Source of the DNA: an uncultured Alistipes sp.
GTDB taxonomy: Bacteria; Bacteroidota; Bacteroidia; Bacteroidales; Rikenellaceae
DNA: 64,000 bases
Reading direction: 5' to 3'
NCBI RefSeq assembly: GCF_910580175.1
Contig: NZ_CAJTXD010000006.1
Coordinates: forward strand, 1 to 64,000
Position 1 is the first letter of the stretch; each line of letters opens with the position of its first letter. Below the pieces are notes generated by a model, which saw only the letters and a list, made by a program, of their open reading frames with translations, ran no database searches and had not been told where the DNA came from. A program made the position numbers and the translations under genes. Positions 46,880 through 54,656 of this stretch are shown here, piece after piece.

Positions 46880-47785
46880 CTACGGTTCGATATTGCGTTT
46901 GATTCGTTCCAGTCCGCTGCGCGTCAGGGGCGTCGTGCCGAAGCGGGCCGCAAACTCCTCCTCGCTCATGGCCGCCCACTCTTCGGGCGTCATGGCCACC
47001 GGATCGAAGAGCGGATCGAACGCCGGGTTGGCATGCGCAGGCGCTTTCTGGTTATAGGGGCAGCAGCTCTGGCAGCGGTCGCAGCCGAAGATCCAGCCGT
47101 CGAGGTCGACCTCCCCGGACGGCTGCCGCTCGATGGTGTGGCACGAGATGCAGCGCCCGGCATCGATCACGCGCGGCGCGACGATCGCCCCCGTCGGGCA
47201 GCTGTCGATGCAGTTGCGGCAGCGCCCGCACCGCGATCCCTCGAACGGAAGATCGCAATGCTCCGTCTCGTCGCACAGCAGCAGCACCCCCAATAGTATA
47301 TAAGAGCCGAACTGCGGCGTCACGAGCAACGACTGCCGGCCGATCCATCCCAGTCCGGCCTCGACGGCCAGCTGCTTTTCGGCCAGCGGCGCCGTGTCGA
47401 CGAACGTGCGCCCCTCAAGCCCCGGATCGAGCGCTTTCAGTCCGTCGAAAAGCCGGCCCAGCATCTCCCGGATCGTCGCATGATAGTCGCGGGTACAGGC
47501 ATACGACGCGACTTTGGCCCGATGAGCGTCGGGATACCCCTCGCCCGCGCGATTCTTATAACTCACGGCACAGACGACCGCCGTGCGCGCCCCCTCGACC
47601 AGCAGCCCGGGATCGAAACGCTTGGAGACGTTGCGCTCCAAATACTCCAGCGACGCCTGCCGCCCCTGCGCCAGCCAGCTGCGAAACCACTCCTCGTTCT
47701 GCGCCAGATGCCGGCAAGGCGTCACGCCGCACAGATCGAATCCGGCATCGGCGGCAAGTTTTTTGATGATCCGAGAATCGAGCAT
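46880..47785 (-). CDS. queG: Epoxyqueuosine reductase
   Basis: A 301-residue cobalamin- and Fe-S-dependent enzyme that makes queuosine from epoxyqueuosine at tRNA position 34. The N-terminal cobalamin-binding part (DLCGVTPCRHL) leads to two ferredoxin-like motifs, CGRCRNCIDSCPTGAI and CISCHTIERQ/GCDRCQSCCPYNQ, that bind two [4Fe-4S] clusters. It is slightly short because it lacks the C-terminal HEAT-repeat extension of some homologues. The ATG at 47785 is preferred over one six codons upstream. It is divergent from the acyl-CoA ligase. Confidence 0.94.
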   Translation of the reverse strand: MLDSRIIKKLAADAGFDLCGVTPCRHLAQNEEWFRSWLAQGRQASLEYLERNVSKRFDPGLLVEGARTAVVCAVSYKNRAGEGYPDAHRAKVASYACTRDYHATIREMLGRLFDGLKALDPGLEGRTFVDTAPLAEKQLAVEAGLGWIGRQSLLVTPQFGSYILLGVLLLCDETEHCDLPFEGSRCGRCRNCIDSCPTGAIVAPRVIDAGRCISCHTIERQPSGEVDLDGWIFGCDRCQSCCPYNQKAPAHANPAFDPLFDPVAMTPEEWAAMSEEEFAARFGTTPLTRSGLERIKRNIEP

Positions 47786-47882
47786 GATGATATTTTGCAC
47801 CAAAAATAGTGATTTTTAATCGGAAATTCGTAAGTTTGTACCGAACTTTCGCATGTTCCATCGCTCAAAAAAGAGATCAACC

Positions 47883-49559
47883 ATGGCATTCAATACGCTC
47901 TACGAAATGGTTCGCCACAGCGTGAGTGAGTTCGCCTCGCGCATCGCTTTCTCAATGTTCGAAGGCGACGACGTGACCTACGCCGAAGCGGGCCTTCGTA
48001 TCGAGAAAGTACAACAAATCCTTACCGGAGCGGGCCTGCGGGCCGGCGACAAGGTGGCGCTGCTGAGCAGCAGCATGCCCAACTGGGGCATCTGCTACTT
48101 CGCTGTGACCTCGGCCGGCATGGTCGCAGTGCCGATTCTCCCCGACTTCTCGGGCGAAGAACTCGACATGATCATCGAACACTCCGAGGCCAAGGCGCTG
48201 CTGGTGTCCGACAAACTCTTTACCAAGCTCTCGAAGACGACCATCGAACGCCTCAACGTCGTGGTGCGCACGAAAAACTTGGGCGTCATCGCCCAACATG
48301 TCCACGGCGAGGGATCGACCGCCGTGCCGCAGCCCGACGATCTGGCGGCCATCATCTACACCTCGGGCACGACCTCGAAACCCAAAGGCGTGATGCTGAC
48401 CCATGCGGCGCTGTGCGCACAGGTGCAGCTCTCCTCGTCGATATTCCCGGTCGAAGCCGACGACGTGTTCCTCTCGGTGCTGCCCCTTTCGCACACCTAC
48501 GAGTGTTCGATCGGCCTGATCTATCCGTTCTCGATGGGCGCCCGCGTGGTCTACATGGATCGTCCGCCCACGGCCACGGCCCTCATGCCGGCGCTGCGCG
48601 CGGTGCGGCCGACGGTCATGCTCATCGTGCCGCTGATCATCGAGAAGATATACCGCCACCAGGTGCTGGCCAAGTTCAACTCCACGCGCATGTGGCGGAC
48701 GCTCTACCGCATCGGCTTCATGCGCCGCTACCTCCACCGCGTGGCGGGCAAGAAGCTGATGAAGCTCTTCGGCCGCCGGCTGCGCTTCCTGGGCATCGGA
48801 GGTTCGAAGCTCGACGGCGGGGCCGAGAAATTCCTGCTCGAATCGGGCGTGCCCTATGCCATCGGCTACGGCCTCACGGAGACGGCGCCGCTGCTGGCGG
48901 GCGCCGCGCCGTCGCAGGTGCGCCTGGGGTCGACCGGCCCGCAGGCACCGGGCGTAACGCTGCGGCTGGAAAACGTGAACCCCGAGACACGGCAGGGCGA
49001 AATCGTAGCCCGCACCCCGAGCATCATGCTGGGCTACTACAAGAATCCCGAAGCGACAGCCGAAGTCTTCACGTCCGACGGCTGGTTCCGCACGGGCGAC
49101 CTGGGCGAATTCGACAAGGACGGCTGGCTCTACATCAAAGGGCGGCTCAAGAACATGATTTTAGGCCCGGGCGGCGAAAACATCTATCCCGAGGACATCG
49201 AAAGCGTACTGAACTCCCACGTCTGCATCGCCGATGCGATCGTCACCGAGCAGGAGGGGCGTCTGGTGGCGCTGGTGCACTTCAACCGCGACGAAATCGA
49301 AACGATGATCGACGACTGGCGCGAAGAATGGAACACCAAGAAGGAAGCCTGGGAGGCGAAGACCGAACAGCTCAAGAAAGAGATCATGGATTTCGTCAAC
49401 GCCAAGGTAGCGCGCTTCTCGCGCATATCGGAAGTGGTCGAGGAAAAGGAGGAGTTCGTGAAGACCCCGACGCAGAAGATCCGCCGCTTCCTCTACAACC
49501 GCAAGAAAGGCGACGCCCAACCGGACGACACGTCTTTCAAGAACCCGAAGGAGGAATAG
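47883..49559 (+). CDS. AMP-forming acyl-CoA ligase (long-chain fatty acid type)
   Basis: A 558-residue ANL-superfamily ligase. The ATP loop is YTSGTTSKPKG. Later motifs are GYGLTETAPLLAG, GWFRTGDLGEFDKDGWLYIKGR and GGENIYPEDIE, and the C-terminal catalytic Lys region is KTPTQKIRRFLYN. A 50-residue charged helix (about 480-530) is inserted before the C-terminal lysine. It activates a fatty acid as acyl-AMP and then acyl-CoA (or possibly acyl-ACP), most likely to recycle exogenous or released fatty acids. Start at ATG 47883. TAAGTTTG at 47831-47838 could be its -7 box. Confidence 0.9.
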   Translation: MAFNTLYEMVRHSVSEFASRIAFSMFEGDDVTYAEAGLRIEKVQQILTGAGLRAGDKVALLSSSMPNWGICYFAVTSAGMVAVPILPDFSGEELDMIIEHSEAKALLVSDKLFTKLSKTTIERLNVVVRTKNLGVIAQHVHGEGSTAVPQPDDLAAIIYTSGTTSKPKGVMLTHAALCAQVQLSSSIFPVEADDVFLSVLPLSHTYECSIGLIYPFSMGARVVYMDRPPTATALMPALRAVRPTVMLIVPLIIEKIYRHQVLAKFNSTRMWRTLYRIGFMRRYLHRVAGKKLMKLFGRRLRFLGIGGSKLDGGAEKFLLESGVPYAIGYGLTETAPLLAGAAPSQVRLGSTGPQAPGVTLRLENVNPETRQGEIVARTPSIMLGYYKNPEATAEVFTSDGWFRTGDLGEFDKDGWLYIKGRLKNMILGPGGENIYPEDIESVLNSHVCIADAIVTEQEGRLVALVHFNRDEIETMIDDWREEWNTKKEAWEAKTEQLKKEIMDFVNAKVARFSRISEVVEEKEEFVKTPTQKIRRFLYNRKKGDAQPDDTSFKNPKEE

Positions 49560-49612
49560 ATTAGCCCCTCGCGGTCGCACGGCAGGAGCCGCAGACGACG
49601 CGATTCGAATAA

Positions 49613-49640
49613 GCAGCCCGGACTTTGCGGTCCGGGCTGC
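49613..49640. terminator. Hairpin between convergent acyl-CoA ligase and beta-barrel genes
   Basis: A perfect 11-bp stem (49613-49623 with 49630-49640) with a 6-nt loop between convergent genes. Neither side has a strong T run, so efficiency is uncertain. Confidence 0.6.
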
Positions 49641-49663
49641 CATGTTGAATGTCGGGACGGATG

Positions 49664-50233
49664 CTAAAACGTATAATAAAACCCGAATTTCAAATCCGAC
49701 GACGAAAACCGCAGACCGAAACCCTCACTGTCGTCTACTCCGTCGTTAAAATAGTTGCTGCAATAGCCCAGGAAACCCAGATGGGCCTGGAAGCGCACAT
49801 GCTTGCTGACCCGCACGGCCAAACCGGGCTGGATGCCGACTTTCACGCCGTCCATGTCGCCGCCCGCAAGGCCCAGTCCGCCGTCGAGGAACAGCGACAC
49901 GCGGCCCGTGTTGCAATACTTCCACCGGGCATAGGGTGCAAAGAGGAAGATGTTCGCCCGCTCCGGCTCGGAGCCGACCACCTCGGCGCTGACGATGGCA
50001 TATCCGATGCCCACGCCGATAGCCCACCGCTTGTTGAAGTCGTAGCCCACCTCGGGAGAGAGCGTAAACGAGTTGGTGCCCAAGCCATCTTGATTGGTGT
50101 GCCAGAACCCCACTTCGCCGCCGAGCCACCAGCCTTTTTCCGGGGCGTCGCAAGCCGTTTTTTCCTGGGCCGAGGCTTCGCCCGCAGCAAGCGACATGGC
50201 TGCGGCGAACAAACAAATAAACAGTTTCTTCAT
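49664..50233 (-). CDS. Outer membrane beta-barrel protein (OmpA/porin-like fold)
   Basis: A 189-residue secreted protein with a signal peptide (MKKLFICLFAAAMSLAAGEASA). Alternating amphipathic strands follow, such as WWLGGEVGFWH, FNKRWAIGVGIGYAIVSAE and LFLDGGLGLAGGD, ending in an aromatic residue (FGFYYTF). An eight-strand barrel is likely. Two cysteines (CDAPEKG, FLGYCSN) could form a disulfide. Function is unknown; homologous small barrels are common in Bacteroidota. rarA ends 44 nt upstream in the same direction. Confidence 0.85.
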   Translation of the reverse strand: MKKLFICLFAAAMSLAAGEASAQEKTACDAPEKGWWLGGEVGFWHTNQDGLGTNSFTLSPEVGYDFNKRWAIGVGIGYAIVSAEVVGSEPERANIFLFAPYARWKYCNTGRVSLFLDGGLGLAGGDMDGVKVGIQPGLAVRVSKHVRFQAHLGFLGYCSNYFNDGVDDSEGFGLRFSSSDLKFGFYYTF

Positions 50234-50277
50234 GATCTATTCGTTTTTTGGGGCATCGGAACATGCCCCGGATTAAA

Positions 50278-51552
50278 TCATTCGTACTTCCCTTTCCAGA
50301 GCTGGGCAATCCGTTCGGCGATCTTCGCTTCGGCGGCGTTCTGCACGTCGGGGCAGTAGAATTTCGTACCGCAAAGTCCCTCGGGCAGGAACTCCAGGTC
50401 GGCGAAATGCCCCTCGAAGTCGTGGGCATACTTGTAACCCTTGCCGTAGCCCGCCCCGCTCATCAGCTTGGTCGGTGCATTGCGCAGATGCAGCGGCACC
50501 GGACGGTTGGTCGTGTCGCGCTCGACCTGCGCCAGCGCCTTGTTGATGGCCATGTAGGCCGAATTGCTCTTGGGCGAGGTCGCCAGATAGATCGTCGTCT
50601 CGGCCAGCGTGATGCGCGCCTCGGGCATGCCGATCTTGTGCACCGTGTCGAAGCAGGCATTGGCCAGCAGCAGGGCGTTGGGGTTGGCCAGCCCGATGTC
50701 CTCCGAGGCCAGAATCACCAGCCGCCGGGCGATGAACCGCGGCTCCTCGCCGCCGGCCAGCATGCGGGCCAGGTAGTAGATCGCGGCATTGGGATCGCTG
50801 CCGCGCACCGACTTGATGAACGCCGAGATGACGTCGTAGTGCTGCTCGCCGTTCTTGTCATAGAGGGCGATGTTCTGTTGCAGGCAATCGGTCACATGCC
50901 GGTCGGAGATGACCACCTTGCCGTCCGTGGCGCCGACCACGATGTCGAGAATATTCAACAGCCTGCGCGCATCGCCGCCCGCAAAACGGAAGAGCGCCCC
51001 GGTCTCCTGCACCTCGACCTGGCGCTCCTTCAACTCGGCGTCGGTCGCGAGCGCCCGGTCGAGCAAAGTTTGCAGATCGGCGTCTTCCAACGCTTTGAGA
51101 ATATACACCTGACAACGGCTCAACAACGGCGAGATGACCTCGAACGAGGGATTTTCGGTCGTGGCGCCGATGAGCGTCACGACGCCCTGCTCGACGGCCC
51201 CCAGAAGCGAATCCTGCTGCGACTTGTTGAACCGGTGGATTTCGTCGATGAACAAAAACGGAGGCTTGCGGTCGAAGAACTGCTGCTTGCGGGCCGACTC
51301 GATCACTTCGCGCACCTCCTTGACGCCCGAAGTGACGGCCGAGAGCGTGAAGAACGGCCGCTCCAGCTGCGTGGCGACGATCCGCGCCAAGGTGGTCTTG
51401 CCCACGCCGGGAGGCCCCCAAAGGATGAACGAGGGGACGTTGCCCGTCTCGAAGAACTTGCGGAACACCCCGCTCTTGCCGACAAGATGCTCCTGCCCGA
51501 TGTATTCGTCCATCGTGCGGGGGCGCAAACGTTCAGCCAAAGGAGCAGACAT
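50278..51552 (-). CDS. rarA: Replication-associated recombination protein A (RarA/MgsA AAA+ ATPase)
   Basis: A 424-residue AAA+ ATPase related to clamp loaders that acts at stalled replication forks. Walker A is GPPGVGKTT (46-54) and Walker B is FIDEIHRF. Sensor 1 is GATTEN, and the C-terminal MgsA domain is clear (SDRHVTDCLQQNIALYDKNGEQHYD, PNAAIYYLARMLAGGEEP). The length is typical. A minus-strand promoter, GTTG (51627-51624), 20 nt, TATCTTTG (51603-51596), lies upstream. Confidence 0.95.
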   Translation of the reverse strand: MSAPLAERLRPRTMDEYIGQEHLVGKSGVFRKFFETGNVPSFILWGPPGVGKTTLARIVATQLERPFFTLSAVTSGVKEVREVIESARKQQFFDRKPPFLFIDEIHRFNKSQQDSLLGAVEQGVVTLIGATTENPSFEVISPLLSRCQVYILKALEDADLQTLLDRALATDAELKERQVEVQETGALFRFAGGDARRLLNILDIVVGATDGKVVISDRHVTDCLQQNIALYDKNGEQHYDVISAFIKSVRGSDPNAAIYYLARMLAGGEEPRFIARRLVILASEDIGLANPNALLLANACFDTVHKIGMPEARITLAETTIYLATSPKSNSAYMAINKALAQVERDTTNRPVPLHLRNAPTKLMSGAGYGKGYKYAHDFEGHFADLEFLPEGLCGTKFYCPDVQNAAEAKIAERIAQLWKGKYE

Positions 51553-51595
51553 GGTAAAAAGTCGACAACAAACAGCGGAACCGGCTCCGCAATTA

Positions 51596-51627
51596 CAAAG
51601 ATACGCATTTTTCGGAATGCAAACAAC
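51596..51627 (-). promoter_or_regulatory. Promoter of rarA
   Basis: On the minus strand GTTG (51627-51624), N20, TATCTTTG (51603-51596), 44 nt upstream of the rarA ATG. Confidence 0.55.
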
Positions 51628-51654
51628 AATACCGACATATTCGTTTTTCGGCTT

Positions 51655-51723
51655 CGCCCAAGATACTCTCGCTTGGCAAAATGCAAGCTCGCTTGCTTTT
51701 GCTCTCGCTTATTCGTATCTTTG
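51655..51723 (+). promoter_or_regulatory. Hairpin-containing repeat carrying the promoter of the dispanin-like gene
   Basis: CTTG at 51692-51695, 20 nt, TATCTTTG at 51716-51723. Just upstream, GCAAAATGCAAGC and GCTTGCTTTTGC form an imperfect inverted repeat around TC. The phrase CTCTCGCTT occurs on both sides. The 32-nt promoter block is 26/32 identical to the ychF promoter at 52573-52604, so the promoter appears to ride on a repeated element. Confidence 0.65.
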
Positions 51724-51756
51724 TAAATCGTTACGAACATAACACACCGCTATTTT

Positions 51757-52035
51757 ATGGAACCTGCAATGCAAAAGCCCGACAACGGTCTGATCTGGGC
51801 GATCCTCTCCACCGTATTTTGCTGCCTGCCTTTCGGCATCGTAGCCATCGTCAAAGCTACCCAGGTCGACACCTACTGGGCCGCCGGCAACTTCGACGCG
51901 GCCAATCAGGCAGCCCGCGACGCCCGCAAATGGAGCTGGATCAGTGCCGGCACGGCCGTTGCCATATTCGTCATCTACATCATCGTAGTTGTCGCCATAA
52001 TCGGTCTGGCGGCCATGTGCGGCGAACTCGCTTGA
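51757..52035 (+). CDS. CD225/dispanin-like two-helix membrane protein
   Basis: A 92-residue protein with two hydrophobic segments (about 13-32 and 60-87) linked by KATQVDTYWAAGNFDAA, the bacterial CD225/dispanin pattern. The opening PDNGLIWAILSTVFCCLPFG is typical. Function in bacteria is unknown; such genes often precede a DUF2752 gene, as here. The ATG at 51757 is used; 51769 (MQKPDNG) is an alternative. The stop overlaps the TTG start of the next gene. Confidence 0.85.
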   Translation: MEPAMQKPDNGLIWAILSTVFCCLPFGIVAIVKATQVDTYWAAGNFDAANQAARDARKWSWISAGTAVAIFVIYIIVVVAIIGLAAMCGELA

Positions 52036-52412
52036 CCCGGAAAATCCTGATCGCCGCTGCACTGGCAGCAGCACTGCCGGCCCTGGCTGCGGTCTATTAT
52101 TTTATCGACCCGGCCTCGGCGGTCTGGGCGCCCAAATGCCCGTTCCGGCTTCTCACGGGGCTGGACTGTCCGGCATGCGGCTCCCAACGGGCACTGCATG
52201 CCGTGCTGCACGGAGCATGGGCCGAAGCGATGGCCTGCAACCCGTTTCTGGTCGTCTCGCTGCCCTATCTGGCGCTGGTAGCTTTCACAACGCTGCGCCC
52301 GCCCGGCGAAAAAAGCGTGCTGAAATACATACAGCATCCCGTCACAGTGCGCGTCTATCTGGCAGCGGTCATCGGCTGGTGGATTCTACGCAACACGCCG
52401 CTGTGGCACTGA
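52032..52412 (+). CDS. DUF2752 membrane protein with TTG start
   Basis: A 126-residue protein with three hydrophobic segments. The DUF2752 signature is CPFRLLTGLDCPACGSQRA, with paired CP motifs and a conserved Arg. Function is unknown; the cysteines might bind metal or form disulfides. No ATG exists in the right place. A TTG at 52032 gives MTRKILIAAALAAALPALA and overlaps the upstream stop by 4 nt (TTGA), so translation is coupled to the dispanin-like gene. Confidence 0.8.
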   Translation: MTRKILIAAALAAALPALAAVYYFIDPASAVWAPKCPFRLLTGLDCPACGSQRALHAVLHGAWAEAMACNPFLVVSLPYLALVAFTTLRPPGEKSVLKYIQHPVTVRVYLAAVIGWWILRNTPLWH

Positions 52413-52517
52413 CCCGACATCCCGACACCCGACCGACGGCATTTTGGGAGTAATGATATTGCAACCCGAACCTTATTGCAGCACAACCCGAATCCTGTGC
52501 TGCGTCGGCCCTTTCAT

Positions 52518-52552
52518 ATTAGATACTTCGTCTATAAATTAGATACTTCGTC
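52518..52552. repeat. Two 15-bp direct repeats upstream of ychF
   Basis: ATTAGATACTTCGTC occurs at 52518-52532 and 52538-52552, a 20-bp period (two helical turns), just upstream of the ychF promoter. It could be a paired protein-binding site or a remnant of a repeat element. Confidence 0.8.
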
Positions 52553-52572
52553 GCAGCATAATCAAGCTACTG

Positions 52573-52604
52573 CTTGCTTCTGCTCCCGACTTTTCGTATA
52601 TTTG
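52573..52604 (+). promoter_or_regulatory. Promoter of ychF
   Basis: CTTG at 52573-52576, 20 nt, TATATTTG at 52597-52604, 27 nt before the ATG. It is highly similar to the promoter at 51692-51723. Confidence 0.75.
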
Positions 52605-52630
52605 CCCGTCGAAACGAAAACAACTATCAT

Positions 52631-53731
52631 ATGGCACTTCAATGCGGCATCGTAGGATTGCCCAACGTCGGTAAATCGACCCTTTTCAACTGCTTGTCCA
52701 ACGCCAAGGCCCAAGCGGCCAACTTCCCGTTCTGCACCATCGAACCCAACGTGGGCGTCATCACGGTACCCGACGAGCGGCTCGTCAAGCTGGCCGAAAT
52801 CGACAACCCCAAGCGGGTCGTCCCGACGACCATCGAGATCGTGGACATCGCCGGTCTGGTAAAGGGCGCTTCCAAGGGCGAGGGGCTGGGCAACAAGTTC
52901 CTGGGCAACATCCGCAACACCCACGCCATCATCCACGTGCTGCGCTGCTTCGACAACGGCAACATCACCCACGTCGACGGTTCGATCGACCCCGTGCGCG
53001 ACAAGGGGATCATCGACACCGAGTTGCAGCTCAAAGACCTGGAGACCGTCGAGGGGCGCCTGGCCAAGACGCAGAAGCAGGCCACCTCGGGCGGCGACAA
53101 GAATGCCAAGCGACAGGTCGAGCTGCTGCTGCAATACAAGGCGGTGCTCGAACAAGGACGTTCGGCCCGCACCGTGGAGCTGGAGAAGGAAGACCGCAAG
53201 CTGGTCGCCGACCTCAACCTGCTGACCGACAAACCGGTGCTCTACGTCTGCAACGTCGACGAAAAGAGCGCCGCGACGGGCAACGCCCATACCGAAGCCG
53301 TGCGGGCGGCCATCGCCGACGAGAAAGCCGAAATGCTCATCATCGCGGCGGCCACCGAGGCCGACATCGCCGAGCTGGAGAGCTACGAGGAGCGGCAGCT
53401 TTTCCTCGAAGACCTCGGGTTGAAAGAGTCGGGCGTGGCGCGTCTGATCAAATCGGCCTATAAATTGCTCGATCTCGAAACGTTCTTTACCACGGGGGCC
53501 GACGAAACCCGCGCCTGGACTTACTCGCGCGGGATGAAAGCCCCCCAGACGGCCGGCATCATCCACACCGACTTCGAACGGGGCTTCATCCGGGCCGAAG
53601 TCATCAAATATGCGGACTACGTGGCCTTGGGTTCGGAAAAGGCCTGCCGCGACGCGGGCAAGATCGGCATCGAGGGCAAGGAATACATCGTCCAGGACGG
53701 CGACATCATGCGCTTCCTGTTCAACGTATAA
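52631..53731 (+). CDS. ychF: Redox-regulated ATPase YchF (Obg family)
   Basis: A 366-residue universally conserved Obg-family P-loop protein that prefers ATP and associates with ribosomes. The G1 motif is GLPNVGKST near residue 9, with G3 in DIAGLVKGASKGEGLGN. The G4-like segment NVDE departs from NKxD, as expected for YchF. A central coiled coil and a C-terminal TGS domain (TFFTTGADETRAWTYSRG) complete it. The start is at ATG 52631, behind its own promoter. Confidence 0.96.
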   Translation: MALQCGIVGLPNVGKSTLFNCLSNAKAQAANFPFCTIEPNVGVITVPDERLVKLAEIDNPKRVVPTTIEIVDIAGLVKGASKGEGLGNKFLGNIRNTHAIIHVLRCFDNGNITHVDGSIDPVRDKGIIDTELQLKDLETVEGRLAKTQKQATSGGDKNAKRQVELLLQYKAVLEQGRSARTVELEKEDRKLVADLNLLTDKPVLYVCNVDEKSAATGNAHTEAVRAAIADEKAEMLIIAAATEADIAELESYEERQLFLEDLGLKESGVARLIKSAYKLLDLETFFTTGADETRAWTYSRGMKAPQTAGIIHTDFERGFIRAEVIKYADYVALGSEKACRDAGKIGIEGKEYIVQDGDIMRFLFNV

Positions 53732-53805
53732 AGATCGATTTGCGCGGGGCAGCGGCATGGCCGCGACACGACATCGGATTTCAGAAACTTAAAAAATATC
53801 GTACC

Positions 53806-54525
53806 ATGAAAAAGTACATCATCATCGCTGCCGCAGCCATCGTCTGCGCTTTTGTTCTGGGTCGTTCCTACACCTACAAATACCGTTCGCAGGACACCAT
53901 CGTCGTGACGGGTCTCGGCGAGACGGAGTTTACCTCCGACCTGATCGTCTGGACGGGCACGCTGACGGCCGAGGCGCCCAACGTGGCCGCAGGTTATGCC
54001 CAGATCGAGGCAAGCAAGGCCAAGGTCAAGCAGTATCTGACCTCGAAAGGTCTGGCCGACGACGCCGTGGTCTTCGAGTTCGTGAACGTCGATAAGCAGT
54101 ACGCCACCGTCTACCAGGACGGCAAGTGGGCCGGGCAGCGCTTCTCGGGCTACCAGCTGCGCCAGCGCTTTACCGTCGAGTCCAAGGAGGTGGAGAAGGT
54201 CGAGACCATCTCGCGCGAAATTTCGTCGCTCATCGCCCAGGGCGTCTCGATCGAGGCCTATGCCCCCGACTACTACTACACGAAGCTCGACGACGTGAAG
54301 ATGGGTCTCATCGAAACCGCATCGGCCGACGCGCGCACGCGCGCCGAGAAGATCGCCGCCAACGCCGGCACGAAGATCGGCCGCGTGGCTTCGGCCCGCA
54401 TGGGCGTTTTCCAGATTACGGGCGCCAATTCCAACGAGGAGTTTTCGGCCGGCGGTTCGTTCAACACCTCGTCGCGCAACAAGAAGGCCCGCATTACCAT
54501 GCGGATCGAATACCGGATAAAATAA
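53806..54525 (+). CDS. SIMPL domain-containing protein
   Basis: A 239-residue exported protein with an N-terminal membrane anchor or uncleaved signal (MKKYIIIAAAAIVCAFVLG). A SIMPL/DUF541 domain follows, with IVVTGLGETEFTSDLIVW, the helix region GYAQIEASKAKVKQYL and a C-terminal RITMRIEYRIK strand. This family includes oxidative-stress-linked E. coli YggE and eukaryotic IRAK-binding SIMPL; the biochemical role is unclear. It lies 74 nt after ychF with no obvious promoter, so it may be co-transcribed. Confidence 0.88.
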   Translation: MKKYIIIAAAAIVCAFVLGRSYTYKYRSQDTIVVTGLGETEFTSDLIVWTGTLTAEAPNVAAGYAQIEASKAKVKQYLTSKGLADDAVVFEFVNVDKQYATVYQDGKWAGQRFSGYQLRQRFTVESKEVEKVETISREISSLIAQGVSIEAYAPDYYYTKLDDVKMGLIETASADARTRAEKIAANAGTKIGRVASARMGVFQITGANSNEEFSAGGSFNTSSRNKKARITMRIEYRIK

Positions 54526-54656
54526 CAGACGCTTTTTTACTATCGAACTTCCGGCAGAGCCGGGCGAGCCGCACTCCCCGGATGCGGAGACTCGCAACTC
54601 TGGTACTCACGCTCCGCGGGCTGCGGCCCGATGAAAATATACTAACGAAAAAAACG

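Noticed and set aside
46350..46979. 209-codon minus-strand frame with a hydrophobic end
   Set aside because: Most of it translates the tandem repeat tract into Arg-rich repeats, it runs through the queG end, and it opposes a better plus-strand frame.
50250..50269. GGGGCAT/ATGCCCC hairpin between rarA and the beta-barrel gene
   Set aside because: Real 7-bp stem, but the T run is on the wrong side for either strand to act as an intrinsic terminator; probably incidental.
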